Assembly: GCA_963989245.1 (NCBI GenBank)
Contig: CAXDII010000703.1
Location: forward strand, 446,501 to 510,500
Origin: Nansenia antarctica
Lineage: Eukaryota > Chordata > Actinopteri > Argentiniformes > Microstomatidae
Length of the DNA stretch: 64,000 bases
Direction: 5' to 3'
The notes below the pieces were generated by a model, which was given only the letters and a program-made list of their open reading frames with translations, did not search any database and was not told the origin of the DNA. The position numbers and the translations under genes were made by a program. Positions 32,227-45,504 of the stretch are shown in pieces. Numbering within the stretch: position 1 is the first letter of the stretch; each line of letters opens with the position of its first letter.

Positions 32227-35200
32227 ATTTAAGCTCCTCCCACTTTGATTTAAGCTCCTCCCACTTTGATTTAAGCTCCTCCCACTTTGATTTAAGCTCC
32301 GCCCACTTTGATTTAAGCTCCGCCCACTTTGACTTAAGCTCCTCCCACTTTGACTTAAGCTCCTCCCACTTTGATTTAAGCTCCGCCCACTTTGACTTAA
32401 GCTCCTCCCACTTTGACTTAAGCTCCGCCCACTTTGACTTAAGCTCCTCCCACTTTGACTTAAGCTCCGCCCACTTTGACTTAAGCTCCTCCCACTTTGA
32501 CTTAAGCTCCTCCCACTTTGACTTAAGCTCCTCCCACTTTGATTTAAGCACCTCCCACTTTGATTTAAGCTCCGCCCACTTTGATTTAAGCTCCGCCCAC
32601 TTTGACTTAAGCTCCTCCCACTTTGACTTAAGCTCCTCCCACTTTGATTTAAGCTCCGCCCACTTTGACTTAAGCTCCTCCCACTTTGACTTAAGCTCCG
32701 CCCACTTTGACTTAAGCTCCTCCCACTTTGACTTAAGCTCCGCCCACTTTGATTTAAGCTCCGCCCACTTTGACTTAAGTTCCTCCCACTTTGATTTAAG
32801 CTCCGCCCACTTTGACTTAAGCTCCGCCCACTTTGATTTAAGCTCCGCCCACTTTGACTTAAGCTCCTCCCACTTTGACTTAAGCTCCTCCCACTTTGAT
32901 TTAAGCTCCTCCCACTTTGACTTAAGCTCCGCCCACTTTGACTTAAGCTCCGCCCACTTTGACTTAAGCTCCTCCCACTTTGACTTAAGCTCCGCCCACT
33001 TTGACTTAAGCTCCGCCCACTTTGACTTAAGCTCCTCCCACTTTGACTTAAGCTCCGCCCACTTTGACTTAAGCTCCGCCCACTTTGACTTAAGCTCCTC
33101 CCACTTTGACTTAAGCTCCGCCCACTTTGACTTAAGCTCCGCCCACTTTGACTTAAGCTCCTCCCACTTTGATTTAAGCTCCTCCCACTTTGACTTAAGC
33201 TCCTCCCACTTTGACTTAAGCTCCTCCCACTTTGAATTAAGCTCCGCCCACTTTGACTTAAGCTCCTCCCACTTTGATTCAAGCTCCTCCCACTTTGACT
33301 TAAGCTCCGCCCACTTTGACTTAAGCTCCTCCCACTTTGACTTAAGCTCCTCCCACTTTGACTTAAGCTCCGCCCACTTTGACTTAAGCTCCGCCCACTT
33401 TGACTTAAGCTCCTCCCACTTTGACTTAAGCTCCGCCCACTTTGACTTAAGCTCCGCCCACTTTGACTTAAGCTCCTCCCACTTTGACTTAAGCTCCGCC
33501 CACTTTGACTTAAGCTCCTCCCACTTTGATTTAAGCTCCTCCCACTTTGACTTAAGCTCCTCCCACTTTGACTTAAGCTCCTCCCACTTTGAATTAAGCT
33601 CCGCCCACTTTGACTTAAGCTCCTCCCACTTTGATTTAAGCTCCTCCCACTTTGACTTAAGCTCCGCCCACTTTGACTTAAGCTCCTCCCACTTTGACTT
33701 AAGCTCCTCCCACTTTGACTTAAGCTCCGCCCACTTTGACTTAAGCTCCTCCCACTTTGACTTAAGCTCCTCCCACTTTGATTTAAGCTCCTCCCACTTT
33801 GATTTAAGCTCCTCCCACTTTGATTTAAGCTCCGCCCACTTTGATTTAAGCTCCTCCCACTTTGATTTAAGCTCCTCCCACTTTGACTTAAGCTCCTCCC
33901 ACTTTGATTTAAGCTCCGCCCACTTTGACTTAAGCTCCTCCCACTTTGATTTAAGCTCCGCCCACTTTGACTTAAGCTCCTCCCACTTTGACTTAAGCTC
34001 CGCCCACTTTGACTTAAGCTCCTCCCACTTTGACTTAAGCTCCGCCCACTTTGACTTAAGCTCCTCCCACTTTGACTTAAGCTCCTCCCACTTTGACTTA
34101 AGCTCCTCCCACTTTGATTTAAGCACCTCCCACTTTGATTTAAGCTCCGCCCACTTTGATTTAAGCTCCGCCCACTTTGACTTAAGCTCCTCCCACTTTG
34201 ACTTAAGCTCCTCCCACTTTGATTTAAGCTCCGCCCACTTTGACTTAAGCTCCTCCCACTTTGACTTAAGCTCCGCCCACTTTGACTTAAGCTCCTCCCA
34301 CTTTGACTTAAGCTCCGCCCACTTTGATTTAAGCTCCGCCCACTTTGACTTAAGTTCCTCCCACTTTGATTTAAGCTCCGCCCACTTTGACTTAAGCTCC
34401 GCCCACTTTGATTTAAGCTCCGCCCACTTTGACTTAAGCTCCTCCCACTTTGACTTAAGCTCCTCCCACTTTGATTTAAGCTCCTCCCACTTTGACTTAA
34501 GCTCCGCCCACTTTGACTTAAGCTCCGCCCACTTTGACTTAAGCTCCTCCCACTTTGACTTAAGCTCCGCCCACTTTGACTTAAGCTCCGCCCACTTTGA
34601 CTTAAGCTCCTCCCACTTTGACTTAAGCTCCGCCCACTTTGACTTAAGCTCCGCCCACTTTGACTTAAGCTCCTCCCACTTTGACTTAAGCTCCGCCCAC
34701 TTTGACTTAAGCTCCGCCCACTTTGACTTAAGCTCCTCCCACTTTGATTTAAGCTCCTCCCACTTTGACTTAAGCTCCTCCCACTTTGACTTAAGCTCCT
34801 CCCACTTTGAATTAAGCTCCGCCCACTTTGACTTAAGCTCCTCCCACTTTGATTCAAGCTCCTCCCACTTTGACTTAAGCTCCGCCCACTTTGACTTAAG
34901 CTCCTCCCACTTTGACTTAAGCTCCTCCCACTTTGACTTAAGCTCCGCCCACTTTGACTTAAGCTCCGCCCACTTTGACTTAAGCTCCTCCCACTTTGAC
35001 TTAAGCTCCGCCCACTTTGACTTAAGCTCCGCCCACTTTGACTTAAGCTCCTCCCACTTTGACTTAAGCTCCGCCCACTTTGACTTAAGCTCCTCCCACT
35101 TTGATTTAAGCTCCTCCCACTTTGACTTAAGCTCCTCCCACTTTGACTTAAGCTCCTCCCACTTTGAATTAAGCTCCGCCCACTTTGACTTAAGCTCCTC

Positions 35201-38000
35201 CCACTTTGATTTAAGCTCCTCCCACTTTGACTTAAGCTCCGCCCACTTTGACTTAAGCTCCTCCCACTTTGACTTAAGCTCCTCCCACTTTGACTTAAGC
35301 TCCGCCCACTTTGACTTAAGCTCCTCCCACTTTGACTTAAGCTCCTCCCACTTTGATTTAAGCTCCTCCCACTTTGATTTAAGCTCCTCCCACTTTGATT
35401 TAAGCTCCGCCCACTTTGATTTAAGCTCCTCCCACTTTGATTTAAGCTCCTCCCACTTTGACTTAAGCTCCTCCCACTTTGATTTAAGCTCCGCCCACTT
35501 TGACTTAAGCTCCTCCCACTTTGATTTAAGCTCCGCCCACTTTGACTTAAGCTCCTCCCACTTTGACTTAAGCTCCGCCCACTTTGACTTAAGCTCCTCC
35601 CACTTTGACTTAAGCTCCGCCCACTTTGACTTAAGCTCCTCCCACTTTGACTTAAGCTCCTCCCACTTTGACTTAAGCTCCTCCCACTTTGATTTAAGCA
35701 CCTCCCACTTTGATTTAAGCTCCGCCCACTTTGATTTAAGCTCCGCCCACTTTGACTTAAGCTCCTCCCACTTTGACTTAAGCTCCTCCCACTTTGATTT
35801 AAGCTCCGCCCACTTTGACTTAAGCTCCTCCCACTTTGACTTAAGCTCCGCCCACTTTGACTTAAGCTCCTCCCACTTTGACTTAAGCTCCGCCCACTTT
35901 GATTTAAGCTCCGCCCACTTTGACTTAAGTTCCTCCCACTTTGATTTAAGCTCCGCCCACTTTGACTTAAGCTCCGCCCACTTTGATTTAAGCTCCGCCC
36001 ACTTTGACTTAAGCTCCTCCCACTTTGACTTAAGCTCCTCCCACTTTGATTTAAGCTCCTCCCACTTTGACTTAAGCTCCGCCCACTTTGACTTAAGCTC
36101 CGCCCACTTTGACTTAAGCTCCTCCCACTTTGACTTAAGCTCCGCCCACTTTGACTTAAGCTCCGCCCACTTTGACTTAAGCTCCTCCCACTTTGACTTA
36201 AGCTCCGCCCACTTTGACTTAAGCTCCGCCCACTTTGACTTAAGCTCCTCCCACTTTGACTTAAGCTCCGCCCACTTTGACTTAAGCTCCGCCCACTTTG
36301 ACTTAAGCTCCTCCCACTTTGATTTAAGCTCCTCCCACTTTGACTTAAGCTCCTCCCACTTTGACTTAAGCTCCTCCCACTTTGAATTAAGCTCCGCCCA
36401 CTTTGACTTAAGCTCCTCCCACTTTGATTCAAGCTCCTCCCACTTTGACTTAAGCTCCGCCCACTTTGACTTAAGCTCCTCCCACTTTGACTTAAGCTCC
36501 TCCCACTTTGACTTAAGCTCCGCCCACTTTGACTTAAGCTCCGCCCACTTTGACTTAAGCTCCTCCCACTTTGACTTAAGCTCCGCCCACTTTGACTTAA
36601 GCTCCGCCCACTTTGACTTAAGCTCCTCCCACTTTGACTTAAGCTCCGCCCACTTTGACTTAAGCTCCTCCCACTTTGATTTAAGCTCCTCCCACTTTGA
36701 CTTAAGCTCCTCCCACTTTGACTTAAGCTCCTCCCACTTTGAATTAAGCTCCGCCCACTTTGACTTAAGCTCCTCCCACTTTGATTTAAGCTCCTCCCAC
36801 TTTGACTTAAGCTCCGCCCACTTTGACTTAAGCTCCTCCCACTTTGACTTAAGCTCCTCCCACTTTGACTTAAGCTCCGCCCACTTTGACTTAAGCTCCT
36901 CCCACTTTGACTTAAGCTCCTCCCACTTTGATTTAAGCTCCTCCCACTTTGATTTAAGCTCCTCCCACTTTGATTTAAGCTCCGCCCACTTTGATTTAAG
37001 CTCCTCCCACTTTGATTTAAGCTCCTCCCACTTTGACTTAAGCTCCTCCCACTTTGATTTAAGCTCCGCCCACTTTGACTTAAGCTCCTCCCACTTTGAT
37101 TTAAGCTCCTCCCACTTTGATTTAAGCTCCTCCCACTTTGACTTAAGCTCCGCCCACTTTGACTTAAGCTCCTCCCACTTTGACTTAAGCTCCGCCCACT
37201 TTGACTTAAGCTCCTCCCACTTTGATTCAAGCTCCTCCCACTTTGACTTAAGCTCCTCCCACTTTGACTTAAGCTCCGCCCACTTTGACTTAAGCTCCTC
37301 CCACTTTGATTTAAGCTCCTCCCACTTTGACTTAAGCTCCTCCCACTTTGACTTAAGCTCCGCCCACTTTGACTTAAGCTCCTCCCACTTTGACTTAAGC
37401 TCCACCCACTTTGACTTAAGCTCCTCCCACTTTGACTTAAGCTCCTCCCACTTTGACTTAAGCTCCTCCCACTTTGATTTAAGCTCCGCCCACTTTGATT
37501 TAAGCTCCGCCCACTTTGACTTAAGCTCCTCCCACTTTGATTTAAGCTCCTCCCACTTTGATTTAAGCTCCTCCCACTTTGACTTAAGCTCCGCCCACTT
37601 TGACTTAAGCTCCTCCCACTTTGACTTAAGCTCCGCCCACTTTGACTTAAGCTCCTCCCACTTTGACTTAAGCTCCTCCCACTTTGACTTAAGCTCCTCC
37701 CACTTTGACTTAAGCTCCGCCCACTTTGACTTAAGCTCCTCCCACTTTGACTTAAGCTCCGCCCACTTTGACTTAAGCTCCTCCCACTTTGACTTAAGCT
37801 CCTCCCACTTTGAATTAAGCTCCGCCCACTTTGATTTAAGCTCCTCCCACTTTGATTTAAGCTCCGCCCACTTTGACTTAAGCTCCTCCCACTTTGACTT
37901 AAGCTCCTCCCACTTTGATTTAAGCTCCTCCCACTTTAACCTAAGCTCCGCCCACTTTGACTTAAGCTCCGCCCACTTTGACTTAAGCTCCGCCCACTAC
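32227..38000 (+). repeat. 21-bp minisatellite array 7 (three 1575-bp copies, longest)
   Basis: About 275 units. TTTAAGCACC lies at 32548, 34123 and 35698, each 1575 bp apart. The array exceeds its neighbours by exactly 75 units, one whole higher-order repeat. This fits unequal exchange in register. Confidence 0.97.
32382..37106 (+). repeat. 75-mer (1575-bp) higher-order repeat, three copies
   Basis: The approximate copies are 32382-33956, 33957-35531 and 35532-37106. They are placed by the TTTAAGCACC, AAGTTCC, GAATTAAG and GATTCAAG marker units and by analogy with array 4. Confidence 0.85.
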
Positions 38001-38731
38001 GACACAAGCTCCGCCCACTTGTGTCAAAAGTGGGCGGAGCTTGTGTCAAAGTGGGCGGAGCTTAAGTGGGAGTGGGAGTGGCTTAGACAGTTAGTGGGCG
38101 GAGCTTGTGTCTAAGTGGGAGTGGCTTAATTGAGTTAGTGGGCGGAGCTTAAGTCAAAGTGGGCGGAGCTTGTGTCAAAGTGGGCGGAGCTTAAGTGGGA
38201 GTGGGAGTGGCTTAGACAATTAGTGGGCGGAGCTTGTGTCTAAGTGGGAGTGGCTTAATTGATTAATTCAAATTGTCTCTCATTTGCCAACAAACGACCT
38301 ACCTAGACTGTACGCAGGTCTACTAGACATTATTGCTCAAATGAGAGATAATTTGAATTAATCAATTAAGCCACTCCCACTTTCACACAAGCTCCGCCCA
38401 CTAACTGTCTAAGCCACTCCCACTCCCACTTAAGCTCCGCCCACTTTGACACAAGCTCCGCCCACTTTGACTTAAGCTCCGCCCACTAACTCAATTAAGC
38501 CACTCCCACTTTCACACAAGCTCCGCCCACTAACGGTATAAGCCACTCCCACTTCCACTTAAGCTCCGCCCACTTTGACACAAGCTCCGCCCACTTTTGA
38601 CACAAGCTCCGCCCACTAACTGTCTAAGCCACTCCCACTTTCACACAAGCTCCGCCCACTAACTGTCTAAGCCACTCCCACTCCCACTTAAGCTCCGCCC
38701 ACTTTGACACAAGCTCCGCCCACTTTTACAC
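38001..38731. repeat. Foldback module, copy 8
   Basis: The boundary hairpin starts at 38001. The arms are 38028-38286 and 38338-38596 around the invariant loop. Confidence 0.93.
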
Positions 38732-38953
38732 AGCTCATTAACATACAGCTCATTAGCATGAATCTCATTAGCATGAAGCTCATTAACATACAGCTCATTA
38801 ACATACACACACAGCTAATTAACATACATCTCATTAACATACAGCTCATTAGCATGAATCTCATTAGCATGAAGCTCATTAACATACAGCTCATTAACAT
38901 ATACACACAGCTAATTAACATACATCTCATTAACATACAGCTCATTAACATGA
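38732..38953 (+). repeat. 15-bp AT-rich minisatellite tract, copy 8
   Basis: The order is type A, matching copy 6 at a 13,278-bp offset. Confidence 0.94.
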
Positions 38954-39649
38954 CCATTCACATAAGCCCAGGAAGTCAGATGTCACTGCCTTGGGCTTAG
39001 GTCATAGAGAGAGATGTTAAATGCGTGCATCCACTATCTTCACCCTATCGTTTTTTTTTTTTTTTTTTTTTTTTTTTTATCACATTTTTTATTTTTTGTT
39101 CCCTTCCCCATTGGCTTTTATGATCGTGAGATCACGCTGTATCCAAAAAGGGGTAAGCCCCCGGTGAGGGCTAGCATGGCCAAAACGTGCAGGAAGCTTA
39201 ATAACATCACGTCCCGGGGTCGTAGAGAGCTGGGGTTAGGCTTAAAATGACCGCGTAGACCTAAGGAAGAGATATATGAAACCCGCGTGTCTCTACCCCC
39301 TTCATAGCCAAAGTTATACGTCCCGTAGTGTAATCCGCGGTTAGCATGTGACGAATCTGCGGGGGGCTCAATAGCGTCACGTCCCGGGGTCGCAGAGGGC
39401 TGGGGTTAGGCTTAAAATGACCGTGTAGACCTAAGGAACTTAAATATGAAATATGGTGTTTCTGTGACACCTACGCTCGCTGAGCTAAAGTCCTTTAACC
39501 GAGCCAGGGAGACCTAAGCTAACCTAGCTAGGTGGCGCGGGGACTTAGACGTTTTTTTTTCATTTTTTTTTTTTTTTACTTTCTTTTTAGATGAAAGCTT
39601 AGGTGAAAGCATTTTTTTTACTTTTTAAAAAAAAAAAAATTTCTTTGGG
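38954..39649. repeat. Composite spacer, copy 8 (type A, private variants)
   Basis: T28 lies at 39051-39078. It shares all private changes of copy 6 (GGGTCGCAGAG, GTGTAGACC, ACGCTCGCTGAG, GGTGGCGCGGGG, AGATGAAAGCTTAGG, AAATTTCTTTGGG). It is the 13,278-bp partner of copy 6. Confidence 0.9.
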
Positions 39650-42600
39650 ATTTAAGCTCCTCCCACTTTGATTTAAGCTCCTCCCACTTTGATTTAAGCT
39701 CCTCCCACTTTGATTTAAGCTCCTCCCACTTTGATTTAAGCTCCGCCCACTTTGACTTAAGCTCCTCCCACTTTGACTTAAGCTCCTCCCACTTTGATTT
39801 AAGCTCCGCCCACTTTGACTTAAGCTCCTCCCACTTTGACTTAAGCTCCGCCCACTTTGACTTAAGCTCCTCCCACTTTGACTTAAGCTCCGCCCACTTT
39901 GACTTAAGCTCCTCCCACTTTGACTTAAGCTCCTCCCACTTTGACTTAAGCTCCTCCCACTTTGATTTAAGCACCTCCCACTTTGATTTAAGCTCCGCCC
40001 ACTTTGATTTAAGCTCCGCCCACTTTGACTTAAGCTCCTCCCACTTTGACTTAAGCTCCTCCCACTTTGATTTAAGCTCCGCCCACTTTGACTTAAGCTC
40101 CTCCCACTTTGACTTAAGCTCCGCCCACTTTGACTTAAGCTCCTCCCACTTTGACTTAAGCTCCGCCCACTTTGATTTAAGCTCCGCCCACTTTGACTTA
40201 AGTTCCTCCCACTTTGATTTAAGCTCCGCCCACTTTGACTTAAGCTCCGCCCACTTTGATTTAAGCTCCGCCCACTTTGACTTAAGCTCCTCCCACTTTG
40301 ACTTAAGCTCCTCCCACTTTGATTTAAGCTCCTCCCACTTTGACTTAAGCTCCGCCCACTTTGACTTAAGCTCCGCCCACTTTGACTTAAGCTCCTCCCA
40401 CTTTGACTTAAGCTCCGCCCACTTTGACTTAAGCTCCGCCCACTTTGACTTAAGCTCCTCCCACTTTGACTTAAGCTCCGCCCACTTTGACTTAAGCTCC
40501 GCCCACTTTGACTTAAGCTCCTCCCACTTTGACTTAAGCTCCGCCCACTTTGACTTAAGCTCCGCCCACTTTGACTTAAGCTCCTCCCACTTTGATTTAA
40601 GCTCCTCCCACTTTGACTTAAGCTCCTCCCACTTTGACTTAAGCTCCTCCCACTTTGAATTAAGCTCCGCCCACTTTGACTTAAGCTCCTCCCACTTTGA
40701 TTCAAGCTCCTCCCACTTTGACTTAAGCTCCGCCCACTTTGACTTAAGCTCCTCCCACTTTGACTTAAGCTCCTCCCACTTTGACTTAAGCTCCGCCCAC
40801 TTTGACTTAAGCTCCGCCCACTTTGACTTAAGCTCCTCCCACTTTGACTTAAGCTCCGCCCACTTTGACTTAAGCTCCGCCCACTTTGACTTAAGCTCCT
40901 CCCACTTTGACTTAAGCTCCGCCCACTTTGACTTAAGCTCCTCCCACTTTGATTTAAGCTCCTCCCACTTTGACTTAAGCTCCTCCCACTTTGACTTAAG
41001 CTCCTCCCACTTTGAATTAAGCTCCGCCCACTTTGACTTAAGCTCCTCCCACTTTGATTTAAGCTCCTCCCACTTTGACTTAAGCTCCGCCCACTTTGAC
41101 TTAAGCTCCTCCCACTTTGACTTAAGCTCCTCCCACTTTGACTTAAGCTCCGCCCACTTTGACTTAAGCTCCTCCCACTTTGACTTAAGCTCCTCCCACT
41201 TTGATTTAAGCTCCTCCCACTTTGATTTAAGCTCCTCCCACTTTGATTTAAGCTCCGCCCACTTTGATTTAAGCTCCTCCCACTTTGATTTAAGCTCCTC
41301 CCACTTTGACTTAAGCTCCTCCCACTTTGATTTAAGCTCCGCCCACTTTGACTTAAGCTCCTCCCACTTTGATTTAAGCTCCGCCCACTTTGACTTAAGC
41401 TCCTCCCACTTTGACTTAAGCTCCGCCCACTTTGACTTAAGCTCCTCCCACTTTGACTTAAGCTCCGCCCACTTTGACTTAAGCTCCTCCCACTTTGACT
41501 TAAGCTCCTCCCACTTTGACTTAAGCTCCTCCCACTTTGATTTAAGCACCTCCCACTTTGATTTAAGCTCCGCCCACTTTGATTTAAGCTCCGCCCACTT
41601 TGACTTAAGCTCCTCCCACTTTGACTTAAGCTCCTCCCACTTTGATTTAAGCTCCGCCCACTTTGACTTAAGCTCCTCCCACTTTGACTTAAGCTCCGCC
41701 CACTTTGACTTAAGCTCCTCCCACTTTGACTTAAGCTCCGCCCACTTTGATTTAAGCTCCGCCCACTTTGACTTAAGTTCCTCCCACTTTGATTTAAGCT
41801 CCGCCCACTTTGACTTAAGCTCCGCCCACTTTGATTTAAGCTCCGCCCACTTTGACTTAAGCTCCTCCCACTTTGACTTAAGCTCCTCCCACTTTGATTT
41901 AAGCTCCTCCCACTTTGACTTAAGCTCCGCCCACTTTGACTTAAGCTCCGCCCACTTTGACTTAAGCTCCTCCCACTTTGACTTAAGCTCCGCCCACTTT
42001 GACTTAAGCTCCGCCCACTTTGACTTAAGCTCCTCCCACTTTGACTTAAGCTCCGCCCACTTTGACTTAAGCTCCGCCCACTTTGACTTAAGCTCCTCCC
42101 ACTTTGACTTAAGCTCCGCCCACTTTGACTTAAGCTCCGCCCACTTTGACTTAAGCTCCTCCCACTTTGATTTAAGCTCCTCCCACTTTGACTTAAGCTC
42201 CTCCCACTTTGACTTAAGCTCCTCCCACTTTGAATTAAGCTCCGCCCACTTTGACTTAAGCTCCTCCCACTTTGATTCAAGCTCCTCCCACTTTGACTTA
42301 AGCTCCGCCCACTTTGACTTAAGCTCCTCCCACTTTGACTTAAGCTCCTCCCACTTTGACTTAAGCTCCGCCCACTTTGACTTAAGCTCCGCCCACTTTG
42401 ACTTAAGCTCCTCCCACTTTGACTTAAGCTCCGCCCACTTTGACTTAAGCTCCGCCCACTTTGACTTAAGCTCCTCCCACTTTGACTTAAGCTCCGCCCA
42501 CTTTGACTTAAGCTCCTCCCACTTTGATTTAAGCTCCTCCCACTTTGACTTAAGCTCCTCCCACTTTGACTTAAGCTCCTCCCACTTTGAATTAAGCTCC

Positions 42601-43848
42601 GCCCACTTTGACTTAAGCTCCTCCCACTTTGATTTAAGCTCCTCCCACTTTGACTTAAGCTCCGCCCACTTTGACTTAAGCTCCTCCCACTTTGACTTAA
42701 GCTCCTCCCACTTTGACTTAAGCTCCGCCCACTTTGACTTAAGCTCCTCCCACTTTGACTTAAGCTCCTCCCACTTTGATTTAAGCTCCTCCCACTTTGA
42801 TTTAAGCTCCTCCCACTTTGATTTAAGCTCCGCCCACTTTGATTTAAGCTCCTCCCACTTTGATTTAAGCTCCTCCCACTTTGACTTAAGCTCCTCCCAC
42901 TTTGATTTAAGCTCCGCCCACTTTGACTTAAGCTCCTCCCACTTTGATTTAAGCTCCTCCCACTTTGATTTAAGCTCCTCCCACTTTGACTTAAGCTCCG
43001 CCCACTTTGACTTAAGCTCCTCCCACTTTGACTTAAGCTCCGCCCACTTTGACTTAAGCTCCTCCCACTTTGATTCAAGCTCCTCCCACTTTGACTTAAG
43101 CTCCTCCCACTTTGACTTAAGCTCCGCCCACTTTGACTTAAGCTCCTCCCACTTTGATTTAAGCTCCTCCCACTTTGACTTAAGCTCCTCCCACTTTGAC
43201 TTAAGCTCCGCCCACTTTGACTTAAGCTCCTCCCACTTTGACTTAAGCTCCACCCACTTTGACTTAAGCTCCTCCCACTTTGACTTAAGCTCCTCCCACT
43301 TTGACTTAAGCTCCTCCCACTTTGATTTAAGCTCCGCCCACTTTGATTTAAGCTCCGCCCACTTTGACTTAAGCTCCTCCCACTTTGATTTAAGCTCCTC
43401 CCACTTTGATTTAAGCTCCTCCCACTTTGACTTAAGCTCCGCCCACTTTGACTTAAGCTCCTCCCACTTTGACTTAAGCTCCGCCCACTTTGACTTAAGC
43501 TCCTCCCACTTTGACTTAAGCTCCTCCCACTTTGACTTAAGCTCCTCCCACTTTGACTTAAGCTCCGCCCACTTTGACTTAAGCTCCTCCCACTTTGACT
43601 TAAGCTCCGCCCACTTTGACTTAAGCTCCTCCCACTTTGACTTAAGCTCCTCCCACTTTGAATTAAGCTCCGCCCACTTTGATTTAAGCTCCTCCCACTT
43701 TGATTTAAGCTCCGCCCACTTTGACTTAAGCTCCTCCCACTTTGACTTAAGCTCCTCCCACTTTGATTTAAGCTCCTCCCACTTTAACCTAAGCTCCGCC
43801 CACTTTGACTTAAGCTCCGCCCACTTTGACTTAAGCTCCGCCCACTAC
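39650..43848 (+). repeat. 21-bp minisatellite array 8 (two 1575-bp copies)
   Basis: About 200 units with the same unit order as array 6, including the changed fourth unit at the left end. It is the partner of array 6 at 13,278 bp. Confidence 0.97.
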
Positions 43849-44579
43849 GACACAAGCTCCGCCCACTTGTGTCAAAAGTGGGCGGAGCTTGTGTCAAAGT
43901 GGGCGGAGCTTAAGTGGGAGTGGGAGTGGCTTAGACAGTTAGTGGGCGGAGCTTGTGTCTAAGTGGGAGTGGCTTAATTGAGTTAGTGGGCGGAGCTTAA
44001 GTCAAAGTGGGCGGAGCTTGTGTCAAAGTGGGCGGAGCTTAAGTGGGAGTGGGAGTGGCTTAGACAATTAGTGGGCGGAGCTTGTGTCTAAGTGGGAGTG
44101 GCTTAATTGATTAATTCAAATTGTCTCTCATTTGCCAACAAACGACCTACCTAGACTGTACGCAGGTCTACTAGACATTATTGCTCAAATGAGAGATAAT
44201 TTGAATTAATCAATTAAGCCACTCCCACTTTCACACAAGCTCCGCCCACTAACTGTCTAAGCCACTCCCACTCCCACTTAAGCTCCGCCCACTTTGACAC
44301 AAGCTCCGCCCACTTTGACTTAAGCTCCGCCCACTAACTCAATTAAGCCACTCCCACTTTCACACAAGCTCCGCCCACTAACGGTATAAGCCACTCCCAC
44401 TTCCACTTAAGCTCCGCCCACTTTGACACAAGCTCCGCCCACTTTTGACACAAGCTCCGCCCACTAACTGTCTAAGCCACTCCCACTTTCACACAAGCTC
44501 CGCCCACTAACTGTCTAAGCCACTCCCACTCCCACTTAAGCTCCGCCCACTTTGACACAAGCTCCGCCCACTTTTACAC
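43849..44579. repeat. Foldback module, copy 9
   Basis: The boundary hairpin starts at 43849. The arms are 43876-44134 and 44186-44444. Confidence 0.93.
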
Positions 44580-44784
44580 AGCTCATTAACATACAGCTCA
44601 TTAGCATGAATCTCATTAGCATGAAGCTCATTAACATACAGCTCATTAACATACACACAGCTAATTAACATACATCTCATTAACATACAGCTCATTAGCA
44701 TGAATCTCATTAGCATGAAGCTCATTAACATACAGCTCATTAACATACACACACAGCTCATTAACATACAGCTCATTAACATGA
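44580..44784 (+). repeat. 15-bp AT-rich minisatellite tract, copy 9
   Basis: The order is type B, partner of copy 7 at 13,278 bp. Confidence 0.94.
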
Positions 44785-45504
44785 CCATTCACATTCACAT
44801 AAGCCCAGGAGGTCAGATGTCACTGCTGGTTATTCCACACCACTATCTTCCCCCAGGTCACAGAGAGAGATGTTAAACGCGTGCATCCACTATCTTCACC
44901 CTAACGTTTTTTTTTTTTTTTTTTTTTTTTTTTTATCACATTTTTTATTTTTTGTTCCCTTCCCCATTGGCTTTTATGATCGTGAGATCACGCTGTATCC
45001 AAAAAGGGGTAAGCCTCCGGTGAGGGCTAGCATGGCCAAAACGTGCAGGAAGCTTAATAACATCACGTCCCGGGGTCGTAGAGAGCTGGGGTTAGGCTTA
45101 AAATGACCGCGTAGACCTAAGGAAGAGATATATGAAACCCGCGTGTCTCTACCCCCTTCATAGCCAAAGTTATACGTCCCGTAGTGTAATCCGCGGTTAG
45201 CATGTGACGAATCTGCGGGGGGCTCAATAGCGTCACGTCCCGGGGTCGTAGAGGGCTGGGGTTAGGCTTAAAATGACCGTGTGGACCTAAGGAACTTAAA
45301 TATGAAATATGGTGTTTCTGTGACACCTACGCTTGCTGAGCTAGAGTCCTTTAACCGAGCCAGGGAGACCTAAGCTAACCTAGCTAGGTGGCACGGGGAC
45401 TTAGACGTTTTTTTTTCATTTTTTTTTTTTTTTACTTTCTTTTTCGATGAAACATTAGGTGAAAGCATTTTTTTAACTTTTTAAAAAAAATTTTTTTTTT
45501 GGGG
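44785..45504. repeat. Composite spacer, copy 9 (type B)
   Basis: T28 lies at 44907-44934. It matches copy 7 by eye throughout, including CCCTAACG before the T tract and GCTAGAGTCC downstream of the dimer. Confidence 0.9.

Noticed and set aside
32195..37405. A 1736-codon minus-strand open frame of EELKSKW heptads, and similar frames in other arrays, as a coiled-coil gene
   Set aside because: The frame is an arithmetic result of the 21-bp repeat. A second minus frame is equally open, the frame ends in A/T tracts, its start would be a non-ATG codon inside the repeat, and single-base insertions are tolerated in other arrays. There is no promoter or splice evidence.
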